A DNA stretch of 64,000 bases. It comes from Massilia terrae (lineage in GTDB: Bacteria > Pseudomonadota > Gammaproteobacteria > Burkholderiales > Burkholderiaceae_D). Location: the NCBI RefSeq assembly GCF_024753145.1, contig NZ_JANUGU010000010.1, positions 62,001 to 126,000 of the forward strand, in the 5' to 3' direction. The position numbers were made by a program, and so were the translations under genes. The notes under the pieces are model-generated. The model searched no databases and was not told where the DNA came from. It saw only the letters and a program-made list of their open reading frames with translations. Of the stretch, positions 7,522 through 15,295 are shown piece after piece. How positions within the stretch are numbered: position 1 is the stretch's first letter; the number at the start of each line of letters is the position of its first letter.

Positions 7522-7782
7522 TCAGTGGCCGGATCCGCCACAGGCGCCGCAGCAGCCGCCGCCGGATTTGGGCTTGTCGTGCAGCGGATAGCCCGCCCGT
7601 TCCAGCACGGCGGCGATTTCCTGGGCCGAGGTGCTGTCGCTGTCGTACACGATGCCCACGCGGCTGGCGCCGTCGCTGGCGACCGCCTCTGCCACGCCAT
7701 CAATGGCGCGCAGCGCCTTGGTGATTTTGGCCACGCCGGCCGCATCGAGTACTCCCGCAAGTTGCAGGTTCTGGTGAATCAT
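7522..7782 (-). CDS. Small HMA-fold-like protein with C-terminal cysteines
   Basis: The 86-residue protein has the length and pattern of a heavy-metal-associated domain (VAKITKALRAIDGVAEAV, then EIAAVLERAGYPL at about 55-67). The usual metal site GMxCxxC near residue 10 is replaced by LAGVLDAAG, so the canonical copper or zinc site is missing. Instead the last residues form GGGCCGACGG, with C77, C78 and C81. It begins 44 bp downstream of nrdJ on the same strand and is probably co-transcribed. It could be a metal-handling or thiol partner of the reductase, but that is inference from position. The ATG at 7782 gives the compact domain; the longer frame to 8274 is antisense and frame-shifted nrdJ. 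Confidence 0.7.
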   Translation of the reverse strand: MIHQNLQLAGVLDAAGVAKITKALRAIDGVAEAVASDGASRVGIVYDSDSTSAQEIAAVLERAGYPLHDKPKSGGGCCGACGGSGH

Positions 7783-7826
7783 ATCGTTGACTCCTGTGAT
7801 TGAATGAGACAGGGCGGAAGCTGGTT

Positions 7827-10310
7827 TCAGCCGCAGCCGCCCATGTAGTGGCAGGCGGTGCAGCGCGTGCAGCCGTCGACCTTGCGCAGGGCGCGCGCAC
7901 CGCACTCGGGGCACTTGGCGCCCGGCGTGGTCGCCGCCATGCCCTCGGCGGTGGTCGCCACCGGCTGCGCGGGCAGTTCGTGCAGCGAGTACTGCCGCTC
8001 CGCCAGCCGCTTGACCAGCTGCGGCACCGGCACCTGGTTGCCGTAGGCGTCGAGGAAGCCGCGCCGGATCAGGATCCGCTGCAGCATGAAGGCAATCGCC
8101 GCCACCTCGGAGTCGTGGTACACCGGCACCTGGGTTCCGTCCTCGCGCGTCAGGTAGCCGCAGCGCACCGGGCCTTTCTCCCACACGACCTCGCGCATGT
8201 CGGCCAGCGCCTTGGCGATCGGGCTGCCGGCGCGCGCCACCATCGACAACAGCCGCATCGACGCCGTGATCCACTGCTGGCCGTCGCTGCGCTGGTTGGC
8301 CGGCATGAAGAAGTCGAAGGGACGTTCGATGGTCACCTGCTGGCCTTCGTACACGCCGTCGGCGCGGATGAAGCTCACCGTCAGGTAGACCGCTTTCTTG
8401 CCTTCCTGGGTCGAGTACTCGATCTTGGAGGTGACCGATTCCAGCTCGCCCAGCGGGCGGCGTTCGAAGCGCTTGCGCAGCGGGTCATCGTCCGCCAGCA
8501 CCGGCTTCTCGGCCACCGGCGTGGTCGACAGCACGCTGCCCAGCACCGCGTTGGGGCGGTAGGTGGCCAGGCCCTTCAGGCCGGCGCGCCAGGCTTCGGT
8601 GTACAGGTCGCGGAAATCGTCGTAGGGATAATCGGCCGGCACGTTGACGGTCTTGGAGATCGCGGTGTCCACGAAGGGCTGCACCGCTTCCATCATCTGC
8701 AGGTGGTCGATCGCGCGCATCTGCAGCGCGGTCACGAACTGCGGCGGCAGCCTGGCGTCATCCAGCACGTCATGGCCCAGTTGGCGGTACAGGCGCCAGG
8801 CGTGGTCGGCCACCTCGTAGCTGCGGAAGGAGTTGTCCGGCTGGCGCTTGCGGCGCTGGTAGGTCCAGGAAAATGCCGGCTCGATGCCGTTCGAGGCATT
8901 GTCCGCGAAGGCGAGGGTGATGGTGCCGGTCGGCGCGATCGACAGCAGGTGCGAGTTGCGGATGCCGTGGTCGGCGATCGCGGCGCGCAGGGCTTCGGGC
9001 AGGCGCTGCACGAACTGGCCCTGCAGGTACTTCTCGGCGTCGAACAGCGGGAACGCCCCTTTTTCGCGCGCCAGTTCGACCGAGGCGGCGTAGGCGGCGT
9101 CGCGCAGTTCACCCGCGATGTCGGCGGCGAGGCTGCGGCCTTCCTGCGAGTCGTAGCGCAGGCCCAGCATCACCAGCGCGCTGCCCAGGCCGAGGAAGCC
9201 CAGCCCGATGCGGCGCTTGGCGTGCGCCTCGTCGGCCTGCTGCGGCAGCGGCCACTGGGTCGCGTCCAGCACCAGGTCGAGCATGCGCACCGCGACCGTG
9301 GCGACCTCGCGCAGGCGCGCGAAATCGAAGCTGGCCTCGCCGGTGAAGGGGCGGTCGACGAACATGGTCAGGTTGAGCGATCCCAGGTCGCAGCAGCCGT
9401 AGGCAGGCAGGGGCTGCTCGCCGCAAGGATTGCTGGCGCGCAAGGTCTCGCAGTACCAAAGGTTGTTTTCCGCGTTCATGCGGTCGATGAACAGCACGCC
9501 CGGCTCGGCGTGGTCGTAGGTGGACTGCATGACCCGGTCCCACAGCTCGCGCGCTGCTACCCGCCGGTAGGTCCACAGGCCATCCTCGCGCTGCCAGGCG
9601 CCGGCCGCGAGCTGGTCGTCGCCCGGCTCGGCGTGGTGCACCAGGTCGAAGTGGGCGTCGGCCACCACCGCTTCCATGAAGGCGTCGGTGACGCCGACCG
9701 ACAGGTTGAAGTTGGAGAAGCCGCCGTTGTCCTTGGCGGCGATGAACTGCTCGACGTCCGGGTGGTCGATGCGCAGCACGCCCATCTGGGCGCCGCGCCG
9801 CGCGCCGGCCGATTCCACCGTGCGGCAGGACGAGTCGAACACTTCCATGTAGGAGACCGGCCCGGAGGCGCGCGACTGGGTGCCGCGCACCTTGCTGCCG
9901 AGCGGGCGGATGGCGGAGAAGTCGTAGCCGACGCCGCCGCCGCGGCGCATGGTCTCGGCGGCTTCGGACAGGGCGGTGTAAATGCCGGGCAGCCCGTTCT
10001 CCAGCCCGGTGATCGAGTCGCCCACCGGCTGGACGAAGCAGTTGATGAGGGTGGCCTTGATGCCCAGGCCGACGGCGGAGTTGATGCGCCCGGCCGGCAC
10101 GAAGCCCTGTTCCTGGGCCCACAGGAAGCGCTGTTCAAGCTCGGCGCGGCGCTCCTCCGGCTCCAGCGCGGCCAGCGCGCGGGCGACGCGCGCGCGCACG
10201 TCGGCGACCGTCTGCTCCTCGCCCTTGGCGTACTTCTCGCGCAATACGTCCAGCGACACCTCCTGCGGTGCCATCTGCGACGCGGCGATCATTTTTTCGT
10301 TTGCATTCAT
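7827..10310 (-). CDS. nrdJ: Adenosylcobalamin-dependent (class II) ribonucleotide reductase
   Basis: This 827-residue enzyme converts ribonucleotides to deoxyribonucleotides using B12 to generate the radical, so it works with or without oxygen. It has the catalytic-site segment NPCGEQPLPAYGCCDLGSLN, and the C-terminal redox and zinc tail with several CxxC pairs (CPECGARALRK, then CTRCTACHYMGGCG). The start has an AGGA ribosome site in CAGGACCACC. No cobalamin riboswitch is visible upstream; a short hairpin (10331-10348) lies in the leader. It leads a two-gene unit with the HMA-like gene. Given metH at the other end of the window, this organism makes or imports B12. Confidence 0.93.
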   Translation of the reverse strand: MNANEKMIAASQMAPQEVSLDVLREKYAKGEEQTVADVRARVARALAALEPEERRAELEQRFLWAQEQGFVPAGRINSAVGLGIKATLINCFVQPVGDSITGLENGLPGIYTALSEAAETMRRGGGVGYDFSAIRPLGSKVRGTQSRASGPVSYMEVFDSSCRTVESAGARRGAQMGVLRIDHPDVEQFIAAKDNGGFSNFNLSVGVTDAFMEAVVADAHFDLVHHAEPGDDQLAAGAWQREDGLWTYRRVAARELWDRVMQSTYDHAEPGVLFIDRMNAENNLWYCETLRASNPCGEQPLPAYGCCDLGSLNLTMFVDRPFTGEASFDFARLREVATVAVRMLDLVLDATQWPLPQQADEAHAKRRIGLGFLGLGSALVMLGLRYDSQEGRSLAADIAGELRDAAYAASVELAREKGAFPLFDAEKYLQGQFVQRLPEALRAAIADHGIRNSHLLSIAPTGTITLAFADNASNGIEPAFSWTYQRRKRQPDNSFRSYEVADHAWRLYRQLGHDVLDDARLPPQFVTALQMRAIDHLQMMEAVQPFVDTAISKTVNVPADYPYDDFRDLYTEAWRAGLKGLATYRPNAVLGSVLSTTPVAEKPVLADDDPLRKRFERRPLGELESVTSKIEYSTQEGKKAVYLTVSFIRADGVYEGQQVTIERPFDFFMPANQRSDGQQWITASMRLLSMVARAGSPIAKALADMREVVWEKGPVRCGYLTREDGTQVPVYHDSEVAAIAFMLQRILIRRGFLDAYGNQVPVPQLVKRLAERQYSLHELPAQPVATTAEGMAATTPGAKCPECGARALRKVDGCTRCTACHYMGGCG

Positions 10311-10384
10311 TGGTGGTCCTGTTGTTCTGGCCTGCCGCAGCGGGCAGGTAACACAGACTATCCACGAATGCCGGAGCCGACGCC

Positions 10385-10398
10385 TTAAACCGGTTTAA
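10385..10398. other. 14-bp perfect palindrome at the ubiK stop codon
   Basis: TTAAACCGGTTTAA is fully symmetric and overlaps the ubiK stop codon, upstream of nrdJ on the same strand. It might be an operator for nrdJ or part of the ubiK 3' end. No loop is possible, so it is not a terminator. Significance is uncertain. Confidence 0.35.
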
Positions 10399-10640
10399 GA
10401 AGCCTGCTGCGCAGCCAGGCGCGCCTCCAGCTCGGCCACACGCGCTTCCAGCGCCTCCAGCTTGGCGCGGGTCTTGGCCAGCACCTGCGCCTGGATGTCG
10501 AACTCTTCGCGCGTGACCAGGTCCAGCTTCGAGAAGCCCTGGGTCATCATCGCCTTCACATTGCGTTCGATGTCCTTGGCGGGCGAGTTCTCGATCGCCT
10601 CGTTGATCTTGACTTGCAAGTCGTTGAAGAAATTATTCAT
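10395..10640 (-). CDS. ubiK: Ubiquinone biosynthesis accessory factor UbiK (YqiC/BMFP family)
   Basis: The 81-residue protein starts MNNFFNDLQVKINEAIENSP and ends in a long heptad-patterned helix (KLEALEARVAELEARLAAQQ, about residues 60-79) predicted to form a coiled coil, the standard BMFP/UbiK layout. UbiK assists ubiquinone synthesis together with UbiJ and associates with lipid. The preceding in-frame sequence to 10955 lacks a domain, and the ATG at 10640 gives the family's length, so I take that start. It is divergent from the torF-glnK-amtB operon, and an NtrC-type site lies only 20 bp from its start codon. Confidence 0.88.
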   Translation of the reverse strand: MNNFFNDLQVKINEAIENSPAKDIERNVKAMMTQGFSKLDLVTREEFDIQAQVLAKTRAKLEALEARVAELEARLAAQQAS

Positions 10641-10659
10641 ACCGTTTCCATTGATTAGC

Positions 10660-10694
10660 GCACCAGCAAGGTGCATTTCGCTGCCTGCTGGTGC
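10660..10694. promoter_or_regulatory. Two NtrC-type enhancer sites, 20 bp apart
   Basis: Site A (10660-10674) reads GCACC-AGCAA-GGTGC, a perfect dyad matching the NtrC pattern GCACC-N5-GGTGC. Site B (10680-10694) reads GCTGC-CTGCT-GGTGC, with an intact right half and a two-mismatch left half. Their starts are exactly 20 bp apart, about two helical turns, as expected for two NtrC dimers on one face. They lie roughly 110-140 bp upstream of the expected start point of the sigma-54 promoter at 10782. Confidence 0.75.
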
Positions 10695-10781
10695 GCCCGG
10701 GGTGGCGCGCGCAGGGAATCCCTCAACCAAATTGGGGCGTGCCTGAGCGAAAAACAAGCGCGGCCCGCGATTTTGGGAGGT

Positions 10782-10797
10782 GGCACGCATCGTGCTA
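10782..10797 (+). promoter_or_regulatory. Sigma-54 promoter for torF-glnK-amtB
   Basis: TGGCACGCATCGTGCT matches the -24/-12 consensus TGGCACG-N4-TTGCW at all but one informative position (G for the first T of TTGC). The invariant GG and GC doublets have the required spacing. Together with upstream NtrC sites and downstream glnK and amtB, this is a well-supported nitrogen-limitation promoter. Confidence 0.8.
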
Positions 10798-10869
10798 ACA
10801 GATAACAACGAAGCAGTGCATATCAAGATTGTAACCGCAACACCAGCATCGTTCACCAAAGGGGATCCC

Positions 10870-11601
10870 ATGAAAAAGAAGCACATGATTGCAGCAGTGC
10901 TGGCGCTGGGCGCCTGCAGCGCACCGGCCTTCGCCGATGAGCCGCAGCCGGACAACCAGCTGAGCTACAACGCGTCGGTGGTCACCGATTACCGCTACCG
11001 CGGCATTTCCCAGAGCCGGCTCGACCCGGCCCTGCAGGGCGGCATGGACTACAGCAACACGCCGACCGGGCTGTATGCCGGCACCTGGCTGTCGACCATC
11101 CACTGGATCAAGGACGGCGGCGGCTCCGGCAATGTCGAATGGGATATCTACGGCGGCAAGAAGGGCGACCTCGGCAACGGGATCAGCTACGACGTCGGCG
11201 GCCTGTACTACCTGTACCCGGACAACGGCCTGAAGCCGAACGCCAACACCTTCGAACTGTACGGCCAGCTCGGCTACGGCCCGGCCTACATCAAGTATTC
11301 CAGCAGCCTGACCAACCTGTTCGGCGCGCCCGACAGCAAGCACAGCGGCTACCTGGACATCGGCGCCAACCTGGAAACCGGCATGCCGGGCGTGACCGTG
11401 CAGCTGCACGCCGGCCGCCAGGAGGTGCGCCACAACGATCCGCTGTCCTACACCGACTGGAAAGTGGGCGTGTCCAAGGACTTCGGCGTCGCCACCGTGG
11501 CGCTGGCCTGGGTCAAGACCACCTCCAGCGCCTACCGCGCGCCGAGCGGCGAGAACCTGGGCAAGTCGGCCGCGGTGCTGTCCCTATCGAAGACTTTTTA
11601 A
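10870..11601 (+). CDS. TorF family putative outer-membrane porin
   Basis: This 243-residue protein has a signal peptide (about residues 1-22, cleavage after AFA) and then a beta-rich chain ending LSLSKTF, with the terminal phenylalanine typical of outer-membrane barrels. The motif DYRYRGISQS near residues 38-47 is characteristic of the TIGR02001/TorF family, often encoded beside glnK-amtB. It presumably lets small solutes, perhaps nitrogen compounds, through the outer membrane; this is inferred. The ATG at 10870 has an AAAGGGGA ribosome site; the in-frame start at 10780 precedes the promoter's expected start point and lacks one. First gene of the sigma-54-controlled operon, 13 bp before glnK. 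Confidence 0.85.
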   Translation: MKKKHMIAAVLALGACSAPAFADEPQPDNQLSYNASVVTDYRYRGISQSRLDPALQGGMDYSNTPTGLYAGTWLSTIHWIKDGGGSGNVEWDIYGGKKGDLGNGISYDVGGLYYLYPDNGLKPNANTFELYGQLGYGPAYIKYSSSLTNLFGAPDSKHSGYLDIGANLETGMPGVTVQLHAGRQEVRHNDPLSYTDWKVGVSKDFGVATVALAWVKTTSSAYRAPSGENLGKSAAVLSLSKTF

Positions 11602-11614
11602 GACGAGGTAAGCC

Positions 11615-11953
11615 ATGAAAATGATCACCGCGATCATCAAGCCCTTCAAGCTGGACGAGGTGCGCGAAGCGCTGTCGGCCATCAACGTGCACGGCATGAC
11701 CGTGACCGAAGTGAAGGGCTTCGGCCGCCAGAAGGGCCACACCGAGCTGTACCGCGGCGCCGAGTACGTGGTCGACTTCCTCCCCAAGATCAAGATCGAG
11801 GCGGCGGTCGACGAAAGCCTGGTCGAGCAGGTGGTCGAGGTGATCGAGACCGCCGCGCGCACCGGCAAGATCGGCGACGGCAAGATCTTCGTCGCCGACC
11901 TCGAGCAGGTCGTTCGTATCCGTACCGGCGAAACCGGCAACGAAGCACTTTGA
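11615..11953 (+). CDS. glnK: Nitrogen regulatory protein P-II (GlnK)
   Basis: P-II proteins sense 2-oxoglutarate, ATP/ADP and, by uridylylation, glutamine. This 112-residue copy has the uridylylation tyrosine Y51 in the T-loop (GHTELYRGAEY), the opening MKMITAIIKPFKLDEVREAL, and the C-terminal signature TGKIGDGKIFV. Direct coupling to amtB, 10 bp downstream, identifies it as GlnK, the paralog that plugs the ammonium channel when nitrogen is sufficient, rather than GlnB. Ribosome site is GAGGT. It is probably expressed from the sigma-54 promoter at 10782 under nitrogen limitation. Confidence 0.95.
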   Translation: MKMITAIIKPFKLDEVREALSAINVHGMTVTEVKGFGRQKGHTELYRGAEYVVDFLPKIKIEAAVDESLVEQVVEVIETAARTGKIGDGKIFVADLEQVVRIRTGETGNEAL

Positions 11954-11963
11954 AAGGGACACC

Positions 11964-13367
11964 ATGAAATCCTTCCTTACTCGCGCGCTCGCGGCCATCG
12001 CCGCGCTCGGGCTGGCGCTGCCGGCCTATGCCGCGCCGGTCGTCAACAAGGGCGACACCGCGTGGATGATCGTCGCCACCCTGCTGGTGGTGATGATGTC
12101 GATCCCTGGCCTGGCCCTGTTCTACGGCGGCCTGGTGCGCGCCAAGAACATGCTGTCGGTGCTGCTGCAGGTGTTCACCATCTTCTCGGTGATCATCGTG
12201 CTGTGGTGCCTGTACGGCTATTCGCTGGCTTTCACCGAGGGTAATGCCTTCATCGGCGGGCTGGACCGGCTGATGCTGCGCGGGATCTTCGATCCGGCTA
12301 CCGGCAGCTTCGCCACCGCCGCCACCTTCAGCAAGGGCGTGGCGATCCCCGAATTCATCTACGTCGCCTTCCAGGGCACGTTCGCGGCCATCACCTGCGG
12401 CCTGATCGTCGGCTCCTTCGCCGAGCGCATCAAGTTCTCGGCGGTGCTGCTGTTCACCGTGCTGTGGTTCACCTTCGCCTACCTGCCGATCGCGCACATG
12501 GTCTGGTTCTGGCCGGGTCCGGACGGCATCAAGGACGCCGCCACCCTCGCTTCCGAAACCGCCAAGGGCGGCTGGCTGTGGCAGAAGGGCGCGCTGGACT
12601 TTGCCGGCGGTACCGTGGTCCACATCAACGCGGCGGTGGCCGGCCTGGTCGGCGCCTTCGTGGTCGGCAAGCGCATCGGCTACGGCCGTGAATCGATGGC
12701 CCCGCATTCGCTGGTGATGACCATGATCGGCGCCTCGCTGCTGTGGGTGGGCTGGTTCGGCTTCAACGCCGGCTCGGCGCTGGAAGCGGGCGACGCCGCC
12801 GCACTGGCCTTCATCAACACCATGCTGGCGACTGCCGCCGCGGCCGTGTCGTGGCTGCTGGGCGAGTGGGTGTTCAAGGGCAAGCCGTCGATGCTGGGCG
12901 CGACCTCGGGCGCGGTGGCCGGCCTGGTGGCGATCACCCCGGCCTGCGGCTTCATCGGCCCGATGGGCGCACTGGCGATCGGCCTGGTGGGCGGCCTGGT
13001 CTGCCTGTGGGGCGTGAACGGCCTCAAGCGCCTGCTGGGCGCCGACGACTCGCTGGACGTGTTCGGCGTGCACGGCGTGGGCGGCATCCTCGGTGCGCTG
13101 CTGACCGGCGTGTTCGCCGCGCCGCAGCTGGGCGGCCAGGGCATCTTCGATTATGTGACGAACAAGCTGTCGGCCGATCCGTACGCGATCGGCGGCCAGC
13201 TGCTGATTCAGGGCGAGGCCATCCTGACCACCATCGTGTGGTCGGCCGTGGTGGCCTTCATCGCGTACAAGGTGGTCGACCTGGTGGTGGGCCTGCGCGT
13301 GCCGGAAGAGCAGGAGCGGGAAGGGCTGGACATTACCAGCCATGGAGAATCGGCGTACCACGCGTAA
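11964..13367 (+). CDS. amtB: Ammonium transporter AmtB
   Basis: This is a 467-residue inner-membrane ammonium channel with an N-terminal signal peptide (cleavage after AYA, about residue 22) and eleven expected transmembrane helices. The two pore histidines are in VVHINAAVAGLVGA and FGVHGVGGILGALLTG, and the conserved outer-vestibule region is VKFSAVLLFTVLWF-like. It imports ammonium during nitrogen limitation and is gated by GlnK binding. An AAAGGGA ribosome site lies 6 bases upstream. Last gene of the operon, followed by a clear intrinsic terminator. Confidence 0.95.
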   Translation: MKSFLTRALAAIAALGLALPAYAAPVVNKGDTAWMIVATLLVVMMSIPGLALFYGGLVRAKNMLSVLLQVFTIFSVIIVLWCLYGYSLAFTEGNAFIGGLDRLMLRGIFDPATGSFATAATFSKGVAIPEFIYVAFQGTFAAITCGLIVGSFAERIKFSAVLLFTVLWFTFAYLPIAHMVWFWPGPDGIKDAATLASETAKGGWLWQKGALDFAGGTVVHINAAVAGLVGAFVVGKRIGYGRESMAPHSLVMTMIGASLLWVGWFGFNAGSALEAGDAAALAFINTMLATAAAAVSWLLGEWVFKGKPSMLGATSGAVAGLVAITPACGFIGPMGALAIGLVGGLVCLWGVNGLKRLLGADDSLDVFGVHGVGGILGALLTGVFAAPQLGGQGIFDYVTNKLSADPYAIGGQLLIQGEAILTTIVWSAVVAFIAYKVVDLVVGLRVPEEQEREGLDITSHGESAYHA

Positions 13368-13390
13368 AAAACGCGGGTATAGCTGGGGAA

Positions 13391-13416
13391 AAGCGGCCTT
13401 CGGGCCGCTTTTTTTA
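13391..13416 (+). terminator. Rho-independent terminator of torF-glnK-amtB
   Basis: The stem AAGCGGCC / GGCCGCTT closes a TTCG tetraloop and runs into a T tract ending at 13416. It lies 24 bp after the amtB stop codon. Confidence 0.92.
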
Positions 13417-13449
13417 TCCATTTCAACAGCGCGGCCTTTAAAACCCGAT

Positions 13450-13478
13450 ATGACGCCCCGATGTATGCTTACTACAAT
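13450..13478 (+). promoter_or_regulatory. Possible sigma-70 promoter of gshA
   Basis: ATGACG (13450-13455, four of six to the -35 consensus) and TACAAT (13473-13478) are separated by 17 bp, ending 35 bp before the gshA start codon. The match is moderate. Confidence 0.4.
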
Positions 13479-13513
13479 TTTTATCAAGAAGCCCAAACTA
13501 AGGACGCTCATTC

Positions 13514-14815
13514 ATGGTTCCGCACCTTGTCACTGCCCGCTCCGGTCCCTTGCTCGACCTGGAGAAGAAAATCCTCGAGGCCACGCCCGCGATCGAGCGC
13601 TGGTTCCGCCTCGAGTGGCAGGAACACACCCCGCCGTTCTACTGTTCGGTGGACCTGCGCAACGCCGGCTACAAGCTGGCCCCGGTCGACACCAACCTGT
13701 TCCCCGGCGGTTTCAACAACCTGGCCACCGAGATGCTGCCGCTGGCGGTGCAGGCCGCGATGGCGGCGATCGACAAGTACTGCCCGGACGCCCGCAACCT
13801 GCTGCTGATCCCGGAAAGCCACACGCGCAATCCCTTTTACCTGCAGAACGTGCAGCGCCTGATGCAGATCTTCCGCCAGACCGGCCTGCACGTGCGCCTC
13901 GGTTCGCTGTCGCCGGACGTGACCGAGCCGACCCCGCTGGCGCTGCCGGACGGGAATATGCTGGTGATCGAGCCGCTGGTGCGCTCGCCCAACGGGCGCC
14001 GCGTCGGGGTGGCCGACTTCGACCCCTGCACCATCCTGCTGAATAACGACCTGTCGGCCGGCATCCCGGCCATCCTCGAAAACGTGCACGAGCAATCGCT
14101 GCTGCCGCCGCTGCACGCGGGCTGGGCGGTGCGGCGCAAGAGCAACCACTTCAAGGCTTTCGACGAGGTGGCCAAGAAATTCGGCAAGCTGATCGACATC
14201 GATCCCTGGCTGGTCAACCCCCTGCATGCGAAATGCGGCGAGGTCAATTTCCAGGAAGACCAGGGCATGGAATGCCTGGCTGACAACGTCTCGATGCTGC
14301 TTGCGAAGATCAAGAAGAAGTACAAGGAATACGGGATGAAGGAGCAAAAGCCCTTCGTCATCGTCAAGCCGGACGCGGGCACCTACGGCATGGGCATCAT
14401 GACCGTGAAGGACGCCAGCGAGGTCAAGGACCTGAACCGCAAGCAGCGCAACAAGATGTCGGTCATCAAGGACGGAGTGCAAGTCACCGACGTCATGATC
14501 CAGGAAGGCGTGCCGACCTTCGAGTCGATCGAGGACAAGGTGGCCGAGCCGGTGGTGTACATGATCGACCGCTACGTGGTCGGCGGCTTCTACCGGGTGC
14601 ACGCCGAGCGCGGCATCGACCAGAACCTGAACGCGCCGGGCTCGCAGTTCGTGCCGCTCGCGTTCGCGCAGCAGCACGCGGTGCCGGACCTGTCGGCCAA
14701 GCCGGGCACGGCGGCGCCGAACCGCTTCTACGTCTACGGCGTGGTGGCAAGGCTGGCGCTGCTGGCGGCCTCGCTCGAGCTGGAGCGGACCGATCCGAAT
14801 CCCGAGGTGTATTGA
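13514..14815 (+). CDS. gshA: Glutamate-cysteine ligase (proteobacterial type II)
   Basis: This 433-residue protein belongs to the gshA family found in many betaproteobacteria, distinct from the E. coli type. It carries PVDTNLFPGGFNNLA (about residues 56-70), DPCTILLNNDLSAGIP, and the ATP-binding stretch FVIVKPDAGTYGMGIM (about 280-295). It catalyses the first step of glutathione synthesis in the cytoplasm. AAGGA precedes the ATG at a workable distance. gshB lies nearby at 15758, separated by a MerR/membrane-protein pair, so the pathway is clustered. Its last 82 bp overlap the antisense gene ending at 14734. Confidence 0.92.
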   Translation: MVPHLVTARSGPLLDLEKKILEATPAIERWFRLEWQEHTPPFYCSVDLRNAGYKLAPVDTNLFPGGFNNLATEMLPLAVQAAMAAIDKYCPDARNLLLIPESHTRNPFYLQNVQRLMQIFRQTGLHVRLGSLSPDVTEPTPLALPDGNMLVIEPLVRSPNGRRVGVADFDPCTILLNNDLSAGIPAILENVHEQSLLPPLHAGWAVRRKSNHFKAFDEVAKKFGKLIDIDPWLVNPLHAKCGEVNFQEDQGMECLADNVSMLLAKIKKKYKEYGMKEQKPFVIVKPDAGTYGMGIMTVKDASEVKDLNRKQRNKMSVIKDGVQVTDVMIQEGVPTFESIEDKVAEPVVYMIDRYVVGGFYRVHAERGIDQNLNAPGSQFVPLAFAQQHAVPDLSAKPGTAAPNRFYVYGVVARLALLAASLELERTDPNPEVY

Positions 14816-15216
14816 CGCGCTGGCGCCACCGGCCACCACTGGATGATGCCCCAGGCGACTTCGGGGATCACCATCATCCACAGGATCGGCGCGCCGGTCG
14901 CGAGCAGGGCCCAGCTCATCCAGCTTGCAAACAGGAAGCGCCCGGCGCCGTCGAAGCGGCCGAGGCGGACCGTCGGTTCGAGCAGGCGCACCACCGACCA
15001 GATCACCACGACCGTGCCCATCATGTTGGCGAGCATCGTCTGGAGGGGGCCGAAGGCGGGCAGCGGCGCGCCGCCCAGCACCTGGTTGAAGCGCGAGACG
15101 GCCTCGTGCAGGAGCGCGAAGGTCCAGGGCGTGGCGAACGGGGCGCTGAGGACCAGGTCGTACCAGGCGCTGGCGCGGACGATCTTCAGGTAAGCGGGGC
15201 GGGACAATGTTTTCAT
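14734..15216 (-). CDS. Small hydrophobic membrane protein, unknown
   Basis: I do not recognise a named family. The frame encodes 160 residues starting MKTLSRPAYLKIVRAS, with about four hydrophobic segments over residues 15-135. The last 25 or so residues are serine/alanine-rich and are read from DNA antisense to gshA, so the natural C-terminus may be fortuitous. I chose the ATG at 15216 because the upstream ATGs at 15246 and 15270 fall in or before the likely promoter. It is divergent from a MerR gene across a MerR-type operator placed inside its own promoter, so it is probably the regulator's target. Confidence 0.65.
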   Translation of the reverse strand: MKTLSRPAYLKIVRASAWYDLVLSAPFATPWTFALLHEAVSRFNQVLGGAPLPAFGPLQTMLANMMGTVVVIWSVVRLLEPTVRLGRFDGAGRFLFASWMSWALLATGAPILWMMVIPEVAWGIIQWWPVAPARQYTSGFGSVRSSSSEAASSASLATTP

Positions 15217-15255
15217 GGCGTTGTTCGTCGAGGATGGGACGCCCATGTTCGGGGT

Positions 15256-15269
15256 TGGAGTACACTCCA
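15256..15269 (-). promoter_or_regulatory. MerR-type operator within a long-spacer promoter
   Basis: On the minus strand TTGACC (15276-15271) is followed by the dyad TGGAGT-GT-ACTCCA and then GAACAT, giving a spacer of 19-20 bp instead of 17. A dyad inside an overlong spacer is the hallmark of promoters that MerR proteins untwist. It reads toward the membrane-protein gene at 15216; the merR gene starts 27 bp on the other side. Confidence 0.72.
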
Positions 15270-15295
15270 TGGTCAAGCTTTTTTTAGGTCACACC

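Noticed and set aside
7522..8274. A 250-residue version of the HMA-like protein
   Set aside because: The N-terminal 164 residues come from a shifted frame of nrdJ; the ATG at 7782 gives a compact domain.
7800..10388. An 862-residue plus-strand frame over nrdJ
   Set aside because: Composition is typical of antisense of a GC-rich gene; nrdJ on the other strand carries all family motifs.
10320..10394. Possible cobalamin riboswitch or NrdR boxes upstream of nrdJ
   Set aside because: The leader is too short for a riboswitch, no B12-box is visible, and no paired NrdR boxes match.
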